DNA of 64,000 nucleotides, taken from contig NZ_BMTY01000008.1 in the NCBI RefSeq assembly GCF_014649915.1, positions 185,324 to 249,323 of the forward strand, written 5' to 3'. The position numbers and the translations under genes are program-made. The notes under the pieces were generated by a model. That model did not search any database. It had not been told where the DNA came from and was given only the letters and a program-made list of their open reading frames with translations. Positions 1-8,868 of the stretch are shown in pieces. The stretch's first letter is position 1; each line of letters starts with the position of its first letter. The stretch is from Streptomyces toxytricini (GTDB lineage: Bacteria; Actinomycetota; Actinomycetes; Streptomycetales; Streptomycetaceae).

Positions 1-1572
1 CGCATGCCCCACCCGTTCCTGGTGAACAAGCACGTCCGCAAGACCCTGCACCTCGACATCCCCCTGGTCGCGGGCTCGCTGGCCACCATCGGGACGGACG
101 ACTGGCGCTGGGTCACGTACGGCATGATCACCACCGTCTTCCTCGCCTACTTCTTCCTGCTGGTGCTCGTCCCCGACGCGCGCAACGCGCTGAAGCTCCC
201 GACCGCCGACGAGGCCATCGACGAGCTCAACCACCAGTTGGCCGAATACCGCCCCCAGGTCGCGCTGTACTTCACCTTCGCCGCCATCTCCAAAGACTTC
301 ATGTACCAGGTGAACATGTGGCTGGAGTCGCTGGAGGCACTGGACCTGCGCCCCATCATCGTGCTGCGCGAGCGGGCCACCCTGCGGTACCTGGACGCGA
401 CGCCGGTGCCGGTCATCTGCATCCCCAAGGCCGACAACCTCGCCCGCATCGAGATGCCCGAGCTGCGCGTCGCCCTGTACCCGGGCAACGCGGGCAAGAA
501 CGTCCACATGCTCCAGCGCGCCGAGGTCAAGCACGTCTTCATCGGCCACGGCGACAGCGACAAGCTCGCCAGCAGCAACCGCGTCAGCAAGGTCTTCGAC
601 GAGATCTGGGTGGCCGGCCGGGCCGGCCGCGACCGCTACGAGCGCATCAAGCACGCCGTCTCCCCGAACCAGATCGTCGAGGTCGGCCGCCCCCAGCTGA
701 TGCCCCTGCACCGCTGGACCGGCCGCGTCGCCGGCCCCGTGCCCACCGTCATCTACGCCCCCACCTGGGAGGGCTGGACCGACGACGCCTGCTACACCTC
801 CGTCATCCCGGCCGGCGAGAAACTGATCAAGGCGCTGCTCGCGTACGACCGCGAGATCCGCATCATCTACAAGCCCCACCCGCTCACCGGCTCGCGCTCC
901 GCCGAGGCCGCCGCAGCGCACCGGCGCGTCATCGCCCTCCTGGAGGAGGACAACGCCCGGCGCTTCGGCCGCAACATGACCGACTCCAAGGCCGCCGCGA
1001 AGAAGCTCGCCCGGATCGACAAGCGCATCGCCGAGCTGTCCGAGCGCGGCGTCCGCTCCAAGTACCCCGACCTCACCGAGGAGGAGCGGACCGCCCGCAT
1101 CCGGCGCAGCCGCAACCAGGCCGGCGCCCTGTACTGGTCGGCCGTCCCGGACGCCGCGCACCACGTGGTGACCGAGCGGATCCCCGCCCTCTACGACTGC
1201 TTCAACCACTCGGACCTGCTCATCGGCGACATGTCGAGCGTCGTCTCCGACTTCGTGGCCACGCTCAAGCCGTACGCCATCTTCAACCTGGAGGGCCTGC
1301 CCGACCAGGACTTCCGCAACGAGCAGCGCACCGCGTACGCCTCGTACCTGCTGGACGCCGACTGCAACGGGCTGACCGAGGCCATCGAGGCCACGCTCCA
1401 CCCGGAGCAGGACCTGATGGCACCCCACCGCGAGCAGCTCAAGGAATACCTGCTGGGCGGCGAGTACCCGCCGTCCATCGTCCGCTTCAACGCGGCCGCC
1501 AACGACCTGTACCGGCGGGGGCTGAGCGACTTCCCCGTCGAGTACCCCGACGAGGCGGCCTTCCCCGTGTAG
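1..1572 (+). CDS. CDP-glycerol/ribitol glycerophosphotransferase family protein (TagB/TagF-like), 5'-truncated
   Basis: The reading frame is open to the window edge, so the true start probably lies upstream; the first visible ATG is at 4. One membrane segment is visible at about residues 37-55 of the visible part. It is followed by a Glyphos_transf-type catalytic region that includes IGHGDSDK, YAPTWEGW, KPHPLTGS and a late SDLLIGDMSSVVSDF block. Members of this family polymerise glycerol- or ribitol-phosphate units onto teichoic-acid-like wall polymers at the inner membrane face. An 81-bp gap separates it from a CDP-ribitol-type synthase gene, and the next three genes are close behind, so it heads a cell-wall glycopolymer operon. 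The polymer (glycerol versus ribitol) cannot be decided from the sequence. Confidence 0.82.
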   Translation, partial: RMPHPFLVNKHVRKTLHLDIPLVAGSLATIGTDDWRWVTYGMITTVFLAYFFLLVLVPDARNALKLPTADEAIDELNHQLAEYRPQVALYFTFAAISKDFMYQVNMWLESLEALDLRPIIVLRERATLRYLDATPVPVICIPKADNLARIEMPELRVALYPGNAGKNVHMLQRAEVKHVFIGHGDSDKLASSNRVSKVFDEIWVAGRAGRDRYERIKHAVSPNQIVEVGRPQLMPLHRWTGRVAGPVPTVIYAPTWEGWTDDACYTSVIPAGEKLIKALLAYDREIRIIYKPHPLTGSRSAEAAAAHRRVIALLEEDNARRFGRNMTDSKAAAKKLARIDKRIAELSERGVRSKYPDLTEEERTARIRRSRNQAGALYWSAVPDAAHHVVTERIPALYDCFNHSDLLIGDMSSVVSDFVATLKPYAIFNLEGLPDQDFRNEQRTAYASYLLDADCNGLTEAIEATLHPEQDLMAPHREQLKEYLLGGEYPPSIVRFNAAANDLYRRGLSDFPVEYPDEAAFPV

Positions 1573-1653
1573 CCGGACCGCGCCCCACCCCTCCCCCGCA
1601 CGCCCCCGCGTGCCCCGCTGTGCCGCACCCCCAGCCCAGGAAGTAGGAGACCG

Positions 1654-3162
1654 TTGTCCTCCCATCCCGCCCCCCGCCGCACCATCGCCGTCGTACTCGC
1701 CGGGGGGACCGGCCAGCGCATCGGGCTCGAAATACCCAAGCAGCTCCTCAAGATCGCCGGAAAGTCGATCCTGGAGCACACCCTCCACATCTTCGAGAAC
1801 GCTCCGGACGTCGACGAGGTCATCCTGCTGATGACCCCGGCGTACGTGGACGACGCCCGCCGCATCGTGGAGAAGGCCCGCCTCGCCAAGGTGACCGGCG
1901 TCCTGGCCGGCGGCGCCACCCGCAGCGAGACCACCCGCATCGCCATCCGGGCCGCCTCCGAGCGCCTCGCCGGCGGCGAGGACTGCAACCTCCTCTTCCA
2001 CGACGCGGTGCGCCCGCTGCTGTCGCAGCGCGTGGTCCGCGAGTGCGTCGAGTCCCTTGAGCGGTACCAGGCCGTCGACGTCGCGATCCCCTCCTCCGAC
2101 ACCGTCATCGTCACCCGCACCCACGGCGACGACGGCGAGTTCATCACCGAGGTCCCCGACCGCTCGCGCCTGCGCCGCGGCCAGACCCCGCAGGGCTTCC
2201 GCCTCTCGACGATCGCCGCCGCCTACGAGCGGGCGGCCGCGGACCCGTTCTTCCAGGCGACCGACGACTGCTCCGTGGTCGTCAAGTACCTGCCGGACGT
2301 CCCCGTCCACGTGGTGACCGGCGACGACTACAACATGAAGGTGACGCAGCCCGTCGACGTCTTCATCGCCGACAAGCTGTTCCAGCTCGCCTCGCACGCC
2401 GCGCCCGCGCAGGCCGGCGAGGCCGCCTACCGCGAGCAGCTGGCCGGCAAGACGATGGTGATCTTCGGCGGCTCGTACGGCATCGGCTCCGACATCGCGC
2501 GGATCGCCGAGGGCTTCGGCGCCCGCGTCTTCGCGATGGGCCGCTCCACCACCGGCACCCACATCGAGAACCCCGACCACGTCGAGGAGGCGCTGGCCCG
2601 GGCCTACGCCGAGACGGGCCGGATCGACTACGTCGTCAACACCGCGGGCGTGCTCCGGGTCGGCCGCCTCGCCGACACCGACGACGCCACCGTCCGCGAG
2701 GCGCTGGAGGTCAACTACCTGGCGCCGGTGAACATCGCCCGCAGCGCCTACAAGTACCTCAGCGAGACCGGGGGCCAGCTGCTGCTGTTCACCTCCAGCA
2801 GCTACACCCGGGGCCGCGCCGAGTACAGCCTGTACTCCTCGACGAAGGCGGCCATGGTGAACCTGACGCAGGCCCTCGCGGACGAGTGGGCCGAGGACGG
2901 CATCCGCGTCAACTGCGTCAACCCCGAGCGCACCGCCACCCCGATGCGCACGAAGGCGTTCGGCCAGGAGCCGGAGGGCTCGCTGCTGACCTCCGAGTCG
3001 GTGGCGCTGACCTCCCTCGACGTCCTCGTCTCGGAGATGACCGGCCACGTGATCGACGTCCGCAAGCAGGACCCGACCTCCGCCCCGGCGTCGCAGCGCT
3101 CCGGGTTCGAGGCGGCCCTGGCGGACGTCCTGATCCGGACCACGGAGGACCAGGGGGTCTAG
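1654..3162 (+). CDS. Bifunctional cytidylyltransferase / SDR oxidoreductase (Bcs1-like, CDP-ribitol synthesis)
   Basis: The TTG start at 1654 is chosen because GTAGGAG lies 4 nt upstream. The 502-aa protein is a fusion. Residues ~8-240 are an IspD/TarI-type cytidylyltransferase (VVLAGGTGQRIG nucleotide loop, HDAVRPLL). Residues ~265-490 are a short-chain dehydrogenase (GGSYGIGSDIA dinucleotide loop, YSLYSSTKAA with the Tyr-x3-Lys pair). This domain order is that of Haemophilus Bcs1, which reduces ribulose-5-phosphate and makes CDP-ribitol. The gene lies between a poly(polyol-phosphate) polymerase and a glycan-modifying esterase, so supplying CDP-ribitol or a related CDP-polyol for wall polymer synthesis is the best inference. 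IspD of the MEP pathway is unlikely because of the fused SDR. Confidence 0.85.
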   Translation: MSSHPAPRRTIAVVLAGGTGQRIGLEIPKQLLKIAGKSILEHTLHIFENAPDVDEVILLMTPAYVDDARRIVEKARLAKVTGVLAGGATRSETTRIAIRAASERLAGGEDCNLLFHDAVRPLLSQRVVRECVESLERYQAVDVAIPSSDTVIVTRTHGDDGEFITEVPDRSRLRRGQTPQGFRLSTIAAAYERAAADPFFQATDDCSVVVKYLPDVPVHVVTGDDYNMKVTQPVDVFIADKLFQLASHAAPAQAGEAAYREQLAGKTMVIFGGSYGIGSDIARIAEGFGARVFAMGRSTTGTHIENPDHVEEALARAYAETGRIDYVVNTAGVLRVGRLADTDDATVREALEVNYLAPVNIARSAYKYLSETGGQLLLFTSSSYTRGRAEYSLYSSTKAAMVNLTQALADEWAEDGIRVNCVNPERTATPMRTKAFGQEPEGSLLTSESVALTSLDVLVSEMTGHVIDVRKQDPTSAPASQRSGFEAALADVLIRTTEDQGV

Positions 3163-3164
3163 GC

Positions 3165-3971
3165 GTGACGTACGCACCGGAACAGCAGCAGGCACGGCGG
3201 CCGCGGATCTACGTGGCGGGCGGTTCAAACGCGGTCGGCCGCCCGTACACCTTCCTGCCCATGGCGGGCTGGACGCAGGCCCTCCCCCTCTTCCTCACCG
3301 AGGCGGTGGAGGTCGTCAACTGCGCCCGCGCGCGGGCCAGCTCGAAGAGCTTCCGCGAGCGCGGCCGGCTCCAGTGGATCCTGGAGGACATGGCCCCGGG
3401 CGACTACCTGCTCTTCTCCTTCGGCCAGAACGACATCAAGCCGGACCCCGGCCTGCACACCGAGCCGTTCTCCTCCTTCACGGAGCAGATGGCCGCGTAC
3501 GTGCACGGGGCGCGCGAGCGGCAGGGCCACCCGGTGGTGATGCTGGGATACGAGCGGCGGCGGATCGACCGGCACGGCAACGTCGCCCGCTTCCTCGGCG
3601 ACTACACCCTGGCCGCCCGGCAGCTCGCCGAGGACGAGCACGTACCGGTCGTCGACCTGTACGGGCAGAGCCTGCAGTGGTGGGAGGAGCTCGGACCGGA
3701 GGCGACCAAGGCGGTCTTCACCTACCTGCGCCGGGGCGAGCCGCTCCAGCCGGACGTCCTCGACGGGGACAACGTGCACGTGCGGGCCGAGGGCGCGATC
3801 GAGTGCGCCCGCTTCGTGGCGCGGAGCCTGCTGGAGCAGGGCGTCATCCCGGCCCACTGGGGCCGCGGCCTCGACCGCACCCGCTTCGACTACGACGAGA
3901 TGGGCTGGCTGGACGAGGAGACGTTCCGCCGGCGCACCGCGTCCCGCGTGTCCACCTTCCCCGGCGCCTGA
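3165..3971 (+). CDS. SGNH-hydrolase family esterase (rhamnogalacturonan acetylesterase-like)
   Basis: A 268-aa protein starting at GTG 3165, two bases after the preceding stop; longer upstream frames run inside the previous gene. SGNH blocks are visible: IYVAGGSNAVG (nucleophile Ser, with Gly where GDS families have Asp), FSFGQNDIKP (block III G-x-N-D) and DGDNVHVRAEG near the C-terminus (Asp and catalytic His). There is no signal peptide, so it acts in the cytoplasm or on lipid-linked precursors. Its operon position suggests trimming of acyl groups on a wall-polymer sugar, but the substrate is not shown by sequence. Confidence 0.78.
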   Translation: MTYAPEQQQARRPRIYVAGGSNAVGRPYTFLPMAGWTQALPLFLTEAVEVVNCARARASSKSFRERGRLQWILEDMAPGDYLLFSFGQNDIKPDPGLHTEPFSSFTEQMAAYVHGARERQGHPVVMLGYERRRIDRHGNVARFLGDYTLAARQLAEDEHVPVVDLYGQSLQWWEELGPEATKAVFTYLRRGEPLQPDVLDGDNVHVRAEGAIECARFVARSLLEQGVIPAHWGRGLDRTRFDYDEMGWLDEETFRRRTASRVSTFPGA

Positions 3972-3983
3972 GGAGTCCCGCCC

Positions 3984-4793
3984 GTGAACCACCTCCTGTG
4001 CCGGGGCCGGGCCCTCGGCGAGGATCCCGCCCAGGGCGCCGTGTACGCGGCGCTGTACAGCTCCGCCGACCCGCGCCGCGGCGTGGCGCCCGGCGAGACG
4101 TTCCAGCTCGGCCTCTCCGTGGCGCCCGACGGGGGCGCCCCGCGCGGCTGCGCGTACCTGCTCCAGGCGCCGCTCGCCGCATCCGCCGAGGTCGTCGGCG
4201 TGCAGGGGCTGGAGTTCTTCCCGCGGCAGCGCTGGTTCCGGCTGCGGGCCGAGCCCGGCGAGAACGCCGCCGGCGTCCTGCACCTGCGCGTCCGCGACAC
4301 CGCGGCCGAGCCGCGCATCCGCCCGCAGGTCATGGTGGGCGTACCGGACGCCACGGGCCGCCGGACGACCCGCACCGGGCGGCTCGACGCGGAGGCCCTG
4401 CCGGTGCGCCGGCCCGTCGCCCGCGGGCTGCGGCTGACGGCGGAGCCGGGCGGTACCGGATCGGTGAACGTGCTGTCCGCGTGCCCTCCGGGGTGCACGG
4501 CCGTCACCGTGACGACCCCCCGCAACGGCGACGCGCAGCTGTCGTACGACGGCTGGGTCACCTACACCCCGGCCCCCGGCTTCACCGGCTACGACCGCTT
4601 CGCGTACACGGTCGCGACCCCGGCCGGCGAGCAGCTGACCTCGCACGTCAACGTCTTCACCGGCCCGCTCGACGCCGTGCCCGGGGCGTTCCCCGCGCAG
4701 CCGTCGGAGGTCGCCTTCCGGCCCTGGCAGTGGCCCGAGCTGACCGGCGAGATGCCGTGGCCCCGCACCGCACCGTCCGCGACCGACCGATGA
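3984..4793 (+). CDS. Hypothetical protein with C-terminal bacterial Ig/cadherin-like domain
   Basis: A 269-aa protein starting at GTG 3984 with GAGGAG 8 nt upstream. The N-terminal half is not recognised. Residues ~160-220 read like one bacterial Ig/cadherin-like repeat, with YTPAPGFTGYDRFAYTV as the typical strand signature. There is no signal peptide or membrane segment, which is unusual for this fold. It lies 12 nt after the esterase gene and 13 nt before the GT2 gene, so it is co-transcribed with the glycopolymer genes. A carbohydrate-binding or scaffolding role is only an inference. Confidence 0.6.
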   Translation: MNHLLCRGRALGEDPAQGAVYAALYSSADPRRGVAPGETFQLGLSVAPDGGAPRGCAYLLQAPLAASAEVVGVQGLEFFPRQRWFRLRAEPGENAAGVLHLRVRDTAAEPRIRPQVMVGVPDATGRRTTRTGRLDAEALPVRRPVARGLRLTAEPGGTGSVNVLSACPPGCTAVTVTTPRNGDAQLSYDGWVTYTPAPGFTGYDRFAYTVATPAGEQLTSHVNVFTGPLDAVPGAFPAQPSEVAFRPWQWPELTGEMPWPRTAPSATDR

Positions 4794-4806
4794 GGAACCC
4801 CGCAGC

Positions 4807-6408
4807 ATGAACAGCGCCGTCGTGCACCCCGCCGACATCAAGGACGTCTCCGTCGCGGTCCGGGTGAGCAACCAGGCGGCGGCGCTCGACGCCTGCCTGG
4901 CCTCGCTCTTCGTCCAGACGATCGGCACGGACCGGCTGGAGGTCATCGGCGTCGACGACGGGTCGACGGACGAGAGCGGGTCGGTCCTGGCCCGGGCCGC
5001 GCACCAGTACCCGTCGTTCGTCCGGGTCGGGCAGGTCACGCAGGGCCTCAGCCCGGCGGCGGCCCGCAACTGGGCGCTCAGCCAGGTCCGCGGCCGGTAC
5101 GTGATCTTCCTGGAGGCGGTGGACCGGCTGGCCCCGGACGCCCTGGAGCGGATGGTCGCCGCGGCCGACGCGAACGAGGCGGACGTCGTCCTCGGCAAGC
5201 TGGAGAGCTCCGGCCGGCACACCGTCCCGACCGCCATGTTCCGCAAGAACCAGGCGTACACCGACGCCTGGTCCTCGCGCGTGTACTGGTCGCTGACCCC
5301 GGACAAGCTGTTCCGGACCAGCCTGCTGCACCGGCGCGGGCTGTCCTTCCCCACCGACATGCCGATCGGCGACGAGCAGGTCTTCACCGCCGGGGCGTTC
5401 ATCGGGGCGGACAACGTCTCCGTCGTCGGCGACGCGCCCTGCGTGGTCAAGGGCCCGGACCCGGCGGACCGGGCGACGCTGTCGGACCGGGTCGCGCTGG
5501 CCTCCCGGATGCTGGCGCTGGTCGCCTCGCAGGTGCCCGAGGGCCCGCGCCGCGACCGGCTCCAGGCGCGGCACCTGGAGGTGGAGCTCGGCAAGGCCAC
5601 CGCCGCGGCCCTGCTGTCGGCCGCCGACCCGGCGGAGCGCGACCGGACGCTGTGGGAGGCCGCCGAGGTGCTGCGCACGCAGGCCGCCCCGGGCGCCCTG
5701 GCGCTGCTGCCGCGGATGGTGGCGGTCCGCTTCGCCCTGCTCGCGCAGGGCCGGCTCGCCGAGGCGCAGAAGATGGCGGCGTTCGAGGCGGACAAGGACC
5801 GGCCCGCGGTCCGCAAGACCGTGGAGGGCGGGCGGGTCTTCACCACCCTGCCGTTCTTCCGCGACCCGCAGGTCGGACTGCCGGACGGGCTGTTCGACAT
5901 CACCGCCGACATGACCGTCAGCCACGAGCTGCAGAAGGCCCGCTGGGACGGCGCGATGCTGCTCCTCGACGGGTACGCCTTCTTCGAGCAGCTGTCGACG
6001 AAGGACCGCGCGACGCGCGTCCTGCTGCGCGAGCGGTTCACCGGCGCGCAGGAGAGCCACGCGGTGACGGCCCGCCGGGACGACACGCTGACCAACGCCA
6101 AGGGCAAGACGCGCGCCATGGGCCGCTTCTCGGCGCGGGTCAACCTGGCGCAGACCTCCAGCGGCTGGCCGCTCCCGCCGGGCACCTGGGACCTGTACCT
6201 GTCGGTGAGCTTCGAGGGCGTGACCCAGGAGGTGCGGCTGGGTACCCGGCGGGCGGCCGACCTGGACTCCACCGCGCGGATGCCGGTGCGCATCGCCGAC
6301 GCACCGGGCGCACAGGGGATGGAGCTGGCCGCCACCCCGTACTACGCGGAGGACGGGGGCCTCACCGTCGAGGTCGCGCAGCGGATGCCGCTGCCGGGGC
6401 GCGGCTGA
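4807..6408 (+). CDS. Glycosyltransferase family 2 protein, likely wall glycopolymer
   Basis: A 533-aa protein with a GAGG element upstream of the ATG. The GT2 fold covers residues ~10-230: VSVAVRVSNQAAALDACLASL, VDDGSTDES (first nucleotide-sugar Asp pair), and AARNWALSQVRGRYVIFLEAVD, where LEAVD stands in place of the usual LDSDD metal-binding motif. The C-terminal ~280 residues are like those found on actinobacterial teichoic/teichulosonic-type transferases but have no named domain I can support. It is the last gene of the operon and is followed by a strong hairpin at 6415-6446. A role in extending or decorating the polymer is inferred. Confidence 0.78.
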   Translation: MNSAVVHPADIKDVSVAVRVSNQAAALDACLASLFVQTIGTDRLEVIGVDDGSTDESGSVLARAAHQYPSFVRVGQVTQGLSPAAARNWALSQVRGRYVIFLEAVDRLAPDALERMVAAADANEADVVLGKLESSGRHTVPTAMFRKNQAYTDAWSSRVYWSLTPDKLFRTSLLHRRGLSFPTDMPIGDEQVFTAGAFIGADNVSVVGDAPCVVKGPDPADRATLSDRVALASRMLALVASQVPEGPRRDRLQARHLEVELGKATAAALLSAADPAERDRTLWEAAEVLRTQAAPGALALLPRMVAVRFALLAQGRLAEAQKMAAFEADKDRPAVRKTVEGGRVFTTLPFFRDPQVGLPDGLFDITADMTVSHELQKARWDGAMLLLDGYAFFEQLSTKDRATRVLLRERFTGAQESHAVTARRDDTLTNAKGKTRAMGRFSARVNLAQTSSGWPLPPGTWDLYLSVSFEGVTQEVRLGTRRAADLDSTARMPVRIADAPGAQGMELAATPYYAEDGGLTVEVAQRMPLPGRG

Positions 6409-6414
6409 CGCGTA

Positions 6415-6446
6415 CGGGCCCGGCCGCCGCACAGGGGCCGGGCCCG
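6415..6446. terminator. Bidirectional intrinsic terminator between convergent genes
   Basis: An 11-bp perfect stem (CGGGCCCGGCC pairing with GGCCGGGCCCG) with a 10-nt loop lies between the stop of the GT2 gene (6408, +) and the stop of the propeller-like gene (6467, -). Both converging units can use it. There is no U tract, as is usual in Streptomyces. Confidence 0.8.
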
Positions 6447-6466
6447 CACCCGTTCCTGACGCGGGG

Positions 6467-7669
6467 TCAGGCGAGGTACTCCCACGGGCCGAAGGCCAGT
6501 CCCCCGGCGGCGGTGTCCTGCCGGGTGCACATCGGTACGCCCTCCTCGTCGAAGGCGGCGACGACGACGCGGCCGGCCGCGTCGACCGCGACCTGCGGGG
6601 CGCGGGCGCCGTGCCCGCCGAGTGAGGCCCACCAGGTGCCGTAGCCCTCGTTCTCCGTGACGTAGGCGGTGACCTCGACGTCCCCGTCGGCGCCGATCTG
6701 CGCCAGGACCGTGCAGTCGTAGCCGCCGAGCACCGCGCGGGCGACGCCGGGCGCGCCCCGGCCGCCGGCGCCGCCGAGGCCCATCAGGCCGCCCTGGACG
6801 CCCTGGCGGGGGGCCCGCCAGGCGACGAGCGAGCCGTCCCCGGGATAGCGCCAGAAGTACGTGGCCCGGCGCGGGCCCGTCTCGCAGACGGCGGCGCTGC
6901 CCGGGACGACCGGCGTCGGGATCCTGTCGGCGAGCCCGAACCGGCCCTGGCCCATGCCGGTCCAGCGGTCGGCGTGCCCCTGCCCGGGGGCGAGGACCTC
7001 CAGCGTGCCGCCGGCAGGCATCAGCGGGGTCACGTCCCCGCGGTAGGGCTGTCCGGACACCGGCTTCCACCCGCCCCAGACGCCCTCCGCGTTGCGGCTG
7101 CGCCGCAGGATGCCCGAGTGCCGCAGGGAGACGATGACGTGGGTGGAGCCGGATCGCTGGTTCACGGCGATCCGGGGCGGCCCGGACAGGCTGTCGTCGT
7201 CGGGCCCGCCGCGCAGCCCTGGCGTTTCGAGGCCCCGCCAGTCCATCATTCCGCGGCCCGACTGGAACTGGGTGGAGACGATCACCTCGGGGCTGCCGGA
7301 TTCGCCCTCCGCGGAGCGCAGGGCGGCGAAGTGCACGTACCCCTCGCGGCTGCGGGCCATGGCGGCCGGACCGGCCCATCCCTCGACCTCGAAGGGCTCC
7401 GGCCCGGTCCAGCCCGTCCGGGGGGCTGCGGCCTCGGTCCAGCGGAGCAGGCCGCGCGGGGTGCACGCGTAGGCGGTCAGGCGGCCGTCGCCGCCGGCGA
7501 ACAGCCAGTTCCCGACGGGCGGGGAGGAGCCGTGGGGGCCCCGACCGCCCTTGGGCGCGCCCTGCGCACCGCGAGCCGAAGAGGCAGTCCGGTCACTGCC
7601 TTTGCCTCGGATCACGCAGCTGTCCACCCTTCTGACGAATATGTCCGTTTTGGGGCCGGGGGTGTTCAC
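6467..7669 (-). CDS. Hypothetical protein, probable beta-propeller (PLL-like) repeats
   Basis: A 400-aa frame starting at GTG 7669; a shorter in-frame GTG at 7615, preceded by GGTGG, is an alternative start. From residue ~50 onward there are several loosely repeated units containing W, GR and VAW/VGS patterns (GRLTAYACTPRGLLRW, GSLVAWRAP, GRVVVAAFDEEG), as in sialidase- or fucolectin-like beta-propellers that bind sugars. No signal peptide or membrane helix is visible. It is divergent from an LCP ligase gene only 71 bp away, so a link with the cell surface is possible. Function not recognised. Confidence 0.55.
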   Translation of the reverse strand: MNTPGPKTDIFVRRVDSCVIRGKGSDRTASSARGAQGAPKGGRGPHGSSPPVGNWLFAGGDGRLTAYACTPRGLLRWTEAAAPRTGWTGPEPFEVEGWAGPAAMARSREGYVHFAALRSAEGESGSPEVIVSTQFQSGRGMMDWRGLETPGLRGGPDDDSLSGPPRIAVNQRSGSTHVIVSLRHSGILRRSRNAEGVWGGWKPVSGQPYRGDVTPLMPAGGTLEVLAPGQGHADRWTGMGQGRFGLADRIPTPVVPGSAAVCETGPRRATYFWRYPGDGSLVAWRAPRQGVQGGLMGLGGAGGRGAPGVARAVLGGYDCTVLAQIGADGDVEVTAYVTENEGYGTWWASLGGHGARAPQVAVDAAGRVVVAAFDEEGVPMCTRQDTAAGGLAFGPWEYLA

Positions 7670-7740
7670 CCGAGAGAACCAGCCACTCGAAAGCGTGTCT
7701 TATGATGCACCCCATTCGATGATAGAAGGGCACTGCCTCC
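7670..7740. promoter_or_regulatory. Divergent promoter region of the propeller-like and LCP genes
   Basis: This 71-bp gap must hold both promoters. On the + strand a TATGAT hexamer at 7701-7706 is a good -10 for the LCP gene, about 35 nt upstream of its ATG, but no clear -35 lies at the right distance. I cannot assign the - strand promoter. Confidence 0.4.
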
Positions 7741-8814
7741 ATGACCGACCGCCCCTCGGCCACCCCCGCTCCCTCCCGGCGCAAGCCGCGGCGCGGCGGC
7801 AAGCGCGTCCTGCGGATCGTACTGCTGGCGCTGGCGGTGCTCGTGCTGGCGGCCGGCGGCGCCGGCTGGTGGGCGTACAGCCACCTCAACGGCAACATCG
7901 ACAGCGTCGACCTCGACCAGGCGATCGGGGACGACCGCCCGAAGAAGGTCGTGCCGGGTGCCCAGAACATCCTCGTCCTCGGCTCCGACTCGCGCGCCGG
8001 CGCCAACGGCGATCTCGACCACGGCGACGTGGCCGGCGCCCGCTCCGACACCGCAATGCTGATCCACGTCCCCGAGGGCCGGGCGAAGGCCACCGCGGTG
8101 AGCATCCCCCGCGACACCCTCATATCCCGGCCCGAGTGCAGGAAGGCCGACGGCAAGACCGTCGCGCCCGCCGAGCGGGTCATGTTCAACTCGGTCTACA
8201 CGCTCGCCGGGCCGGCCTGCGTGGTCAAGACCGTCGAGCAGCTGTCCGGGATCCGCGTCGACCACTTCGTCGAGGTCGACTTCGCCGGATTCAAGGGCCT
8301 GGTCGACGCGCTCGGCGGCGTCACCGTCACCCTCGACCAGCCGATGAGCGGCGCCAAGGGCGGCCTGAAGCTCGACCCGGGCACCCACCGCCTCGACGGC
8401 GAGCAGTCCCTGAAGTTCGTCCGCACCCGCTACGGCTACGGCGACGGCAGCGACCTCGGGCGCATAGGCCTCCAGCAGCAGTTCATGATCGCCATGCTGT
8501 CGGAAATGAAGAAGCAGGACGCCCTCGGCAACCCGGCCCGCCTGTACAAGCTCGCCGACGCCGGCACCAAGTCGCTCACCACCGACTCCGAACTCGCCTC
8601 GCTGACGGCGCTCGCCGACTTCGCGCAGAGCATGAAGGGCGTGAACCCGGAGACGATGGAGACCATCATGCTCCCGGTCGCCTACGACAAGGTCGACCCC
8701 AACCGGGTCGTCGTGGCCCAGCCACAGGCCGGAATGCTGTGGGAGGCGCTGCGCACCGACCAGAAGATCCCGGCGGAGGCGAAGAAGTCCCCCGCGAGCG
8801 GTTCCAAGGGCTGA
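7741..8814 (+). CDS. LytR-CpsA-Psr (LCP) family glycopolymer transferase
   Basis: A 357-aa protein: a basic cytoplasmic N-terminus, one membrane segment at residues ~26-45 and an extracellular LCP domain (~75-300). LCP hallmarks are NILVLGSDSRAG, SDTAMLIHVPEGRAKATAVSIPRDT (Asp and Arg residues that bind pyrophosphate and Mg2+) and VRTRYGYGDGSDLGRIGLQQQ. LCP enzymes transfer undecaprenyl-linked glycopolymers onto peptidoglycan, which fits the glycopolymer genes at 1-6.4 kb. It is transcribed alone and is followed by a strong hairpin at 8820-8858. Confidence 0.9.
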   Translation: MTDRPSATPAPSRRKPRRGGKRVLRIVLLALAVLVLAAGGAGWWAYSHLNGNIDSVDLDQAIGDDRPKKVVPGAQNILVLGSDSRAGANGDLDHGDVAGARSDTAMLIHVPEGRAKATAVSIPRDTLISRPECRKADGKTVAPAERVMFNSVYTLAGPACVVKTVEQLSGIRVDHFVEVDFAGFKGLVDALGGVTVTLDQPMSGAKGGLKLDPGTHRLDGEQSLKFVRTRYGYGDGSDLGRIGLQQQFMIAMLSEMKKQDALGNPARLYKLADAGTKSLTTDSELASLTALADFAQSMKGVNPETMETIMLPVAYDKVDPNRVVVAQPQAGMLWEALRTDQKIPAEAKKSPASGSKG

Positions 8815-8819
8815 CGCGC

Positions 8820-8858
8820 GCGCAGGGTGCGACCGGTCGGGACCGGCCGCACCTGCGC
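8820..8858. terminator. Bidirectional terminator between LCP gene and APC permease
   Basis: A long stem: GCGCAGG, TGCG and CCGGTC on the left pair with GACCGG, CGCA and CCTGCGC on the right, with single mismatches between blocks. It starts 5 nt after the LCP stop and lies 10 nt from the permease stop on the other strand. Confidence 0.78.
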
Positions 8859-8868
8859 CTTCGCAGGA

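Noticed and set aside
1654..2400. IspD of the MEP pathway (dxs is in the same window)
   Set aside because: The cytidylyltransferase is fused to an SDR and lies in a glycopolymer operon, so CDP-polyol synthesis is the better reading.
3225..6335. A 1036-codon open frame on the - strand
   Set aside because: It is antisense to four well-supported + strand genes, and its composition (Arg/Ser/Ala-rich, no domains) is what GC-rich third positions produce.
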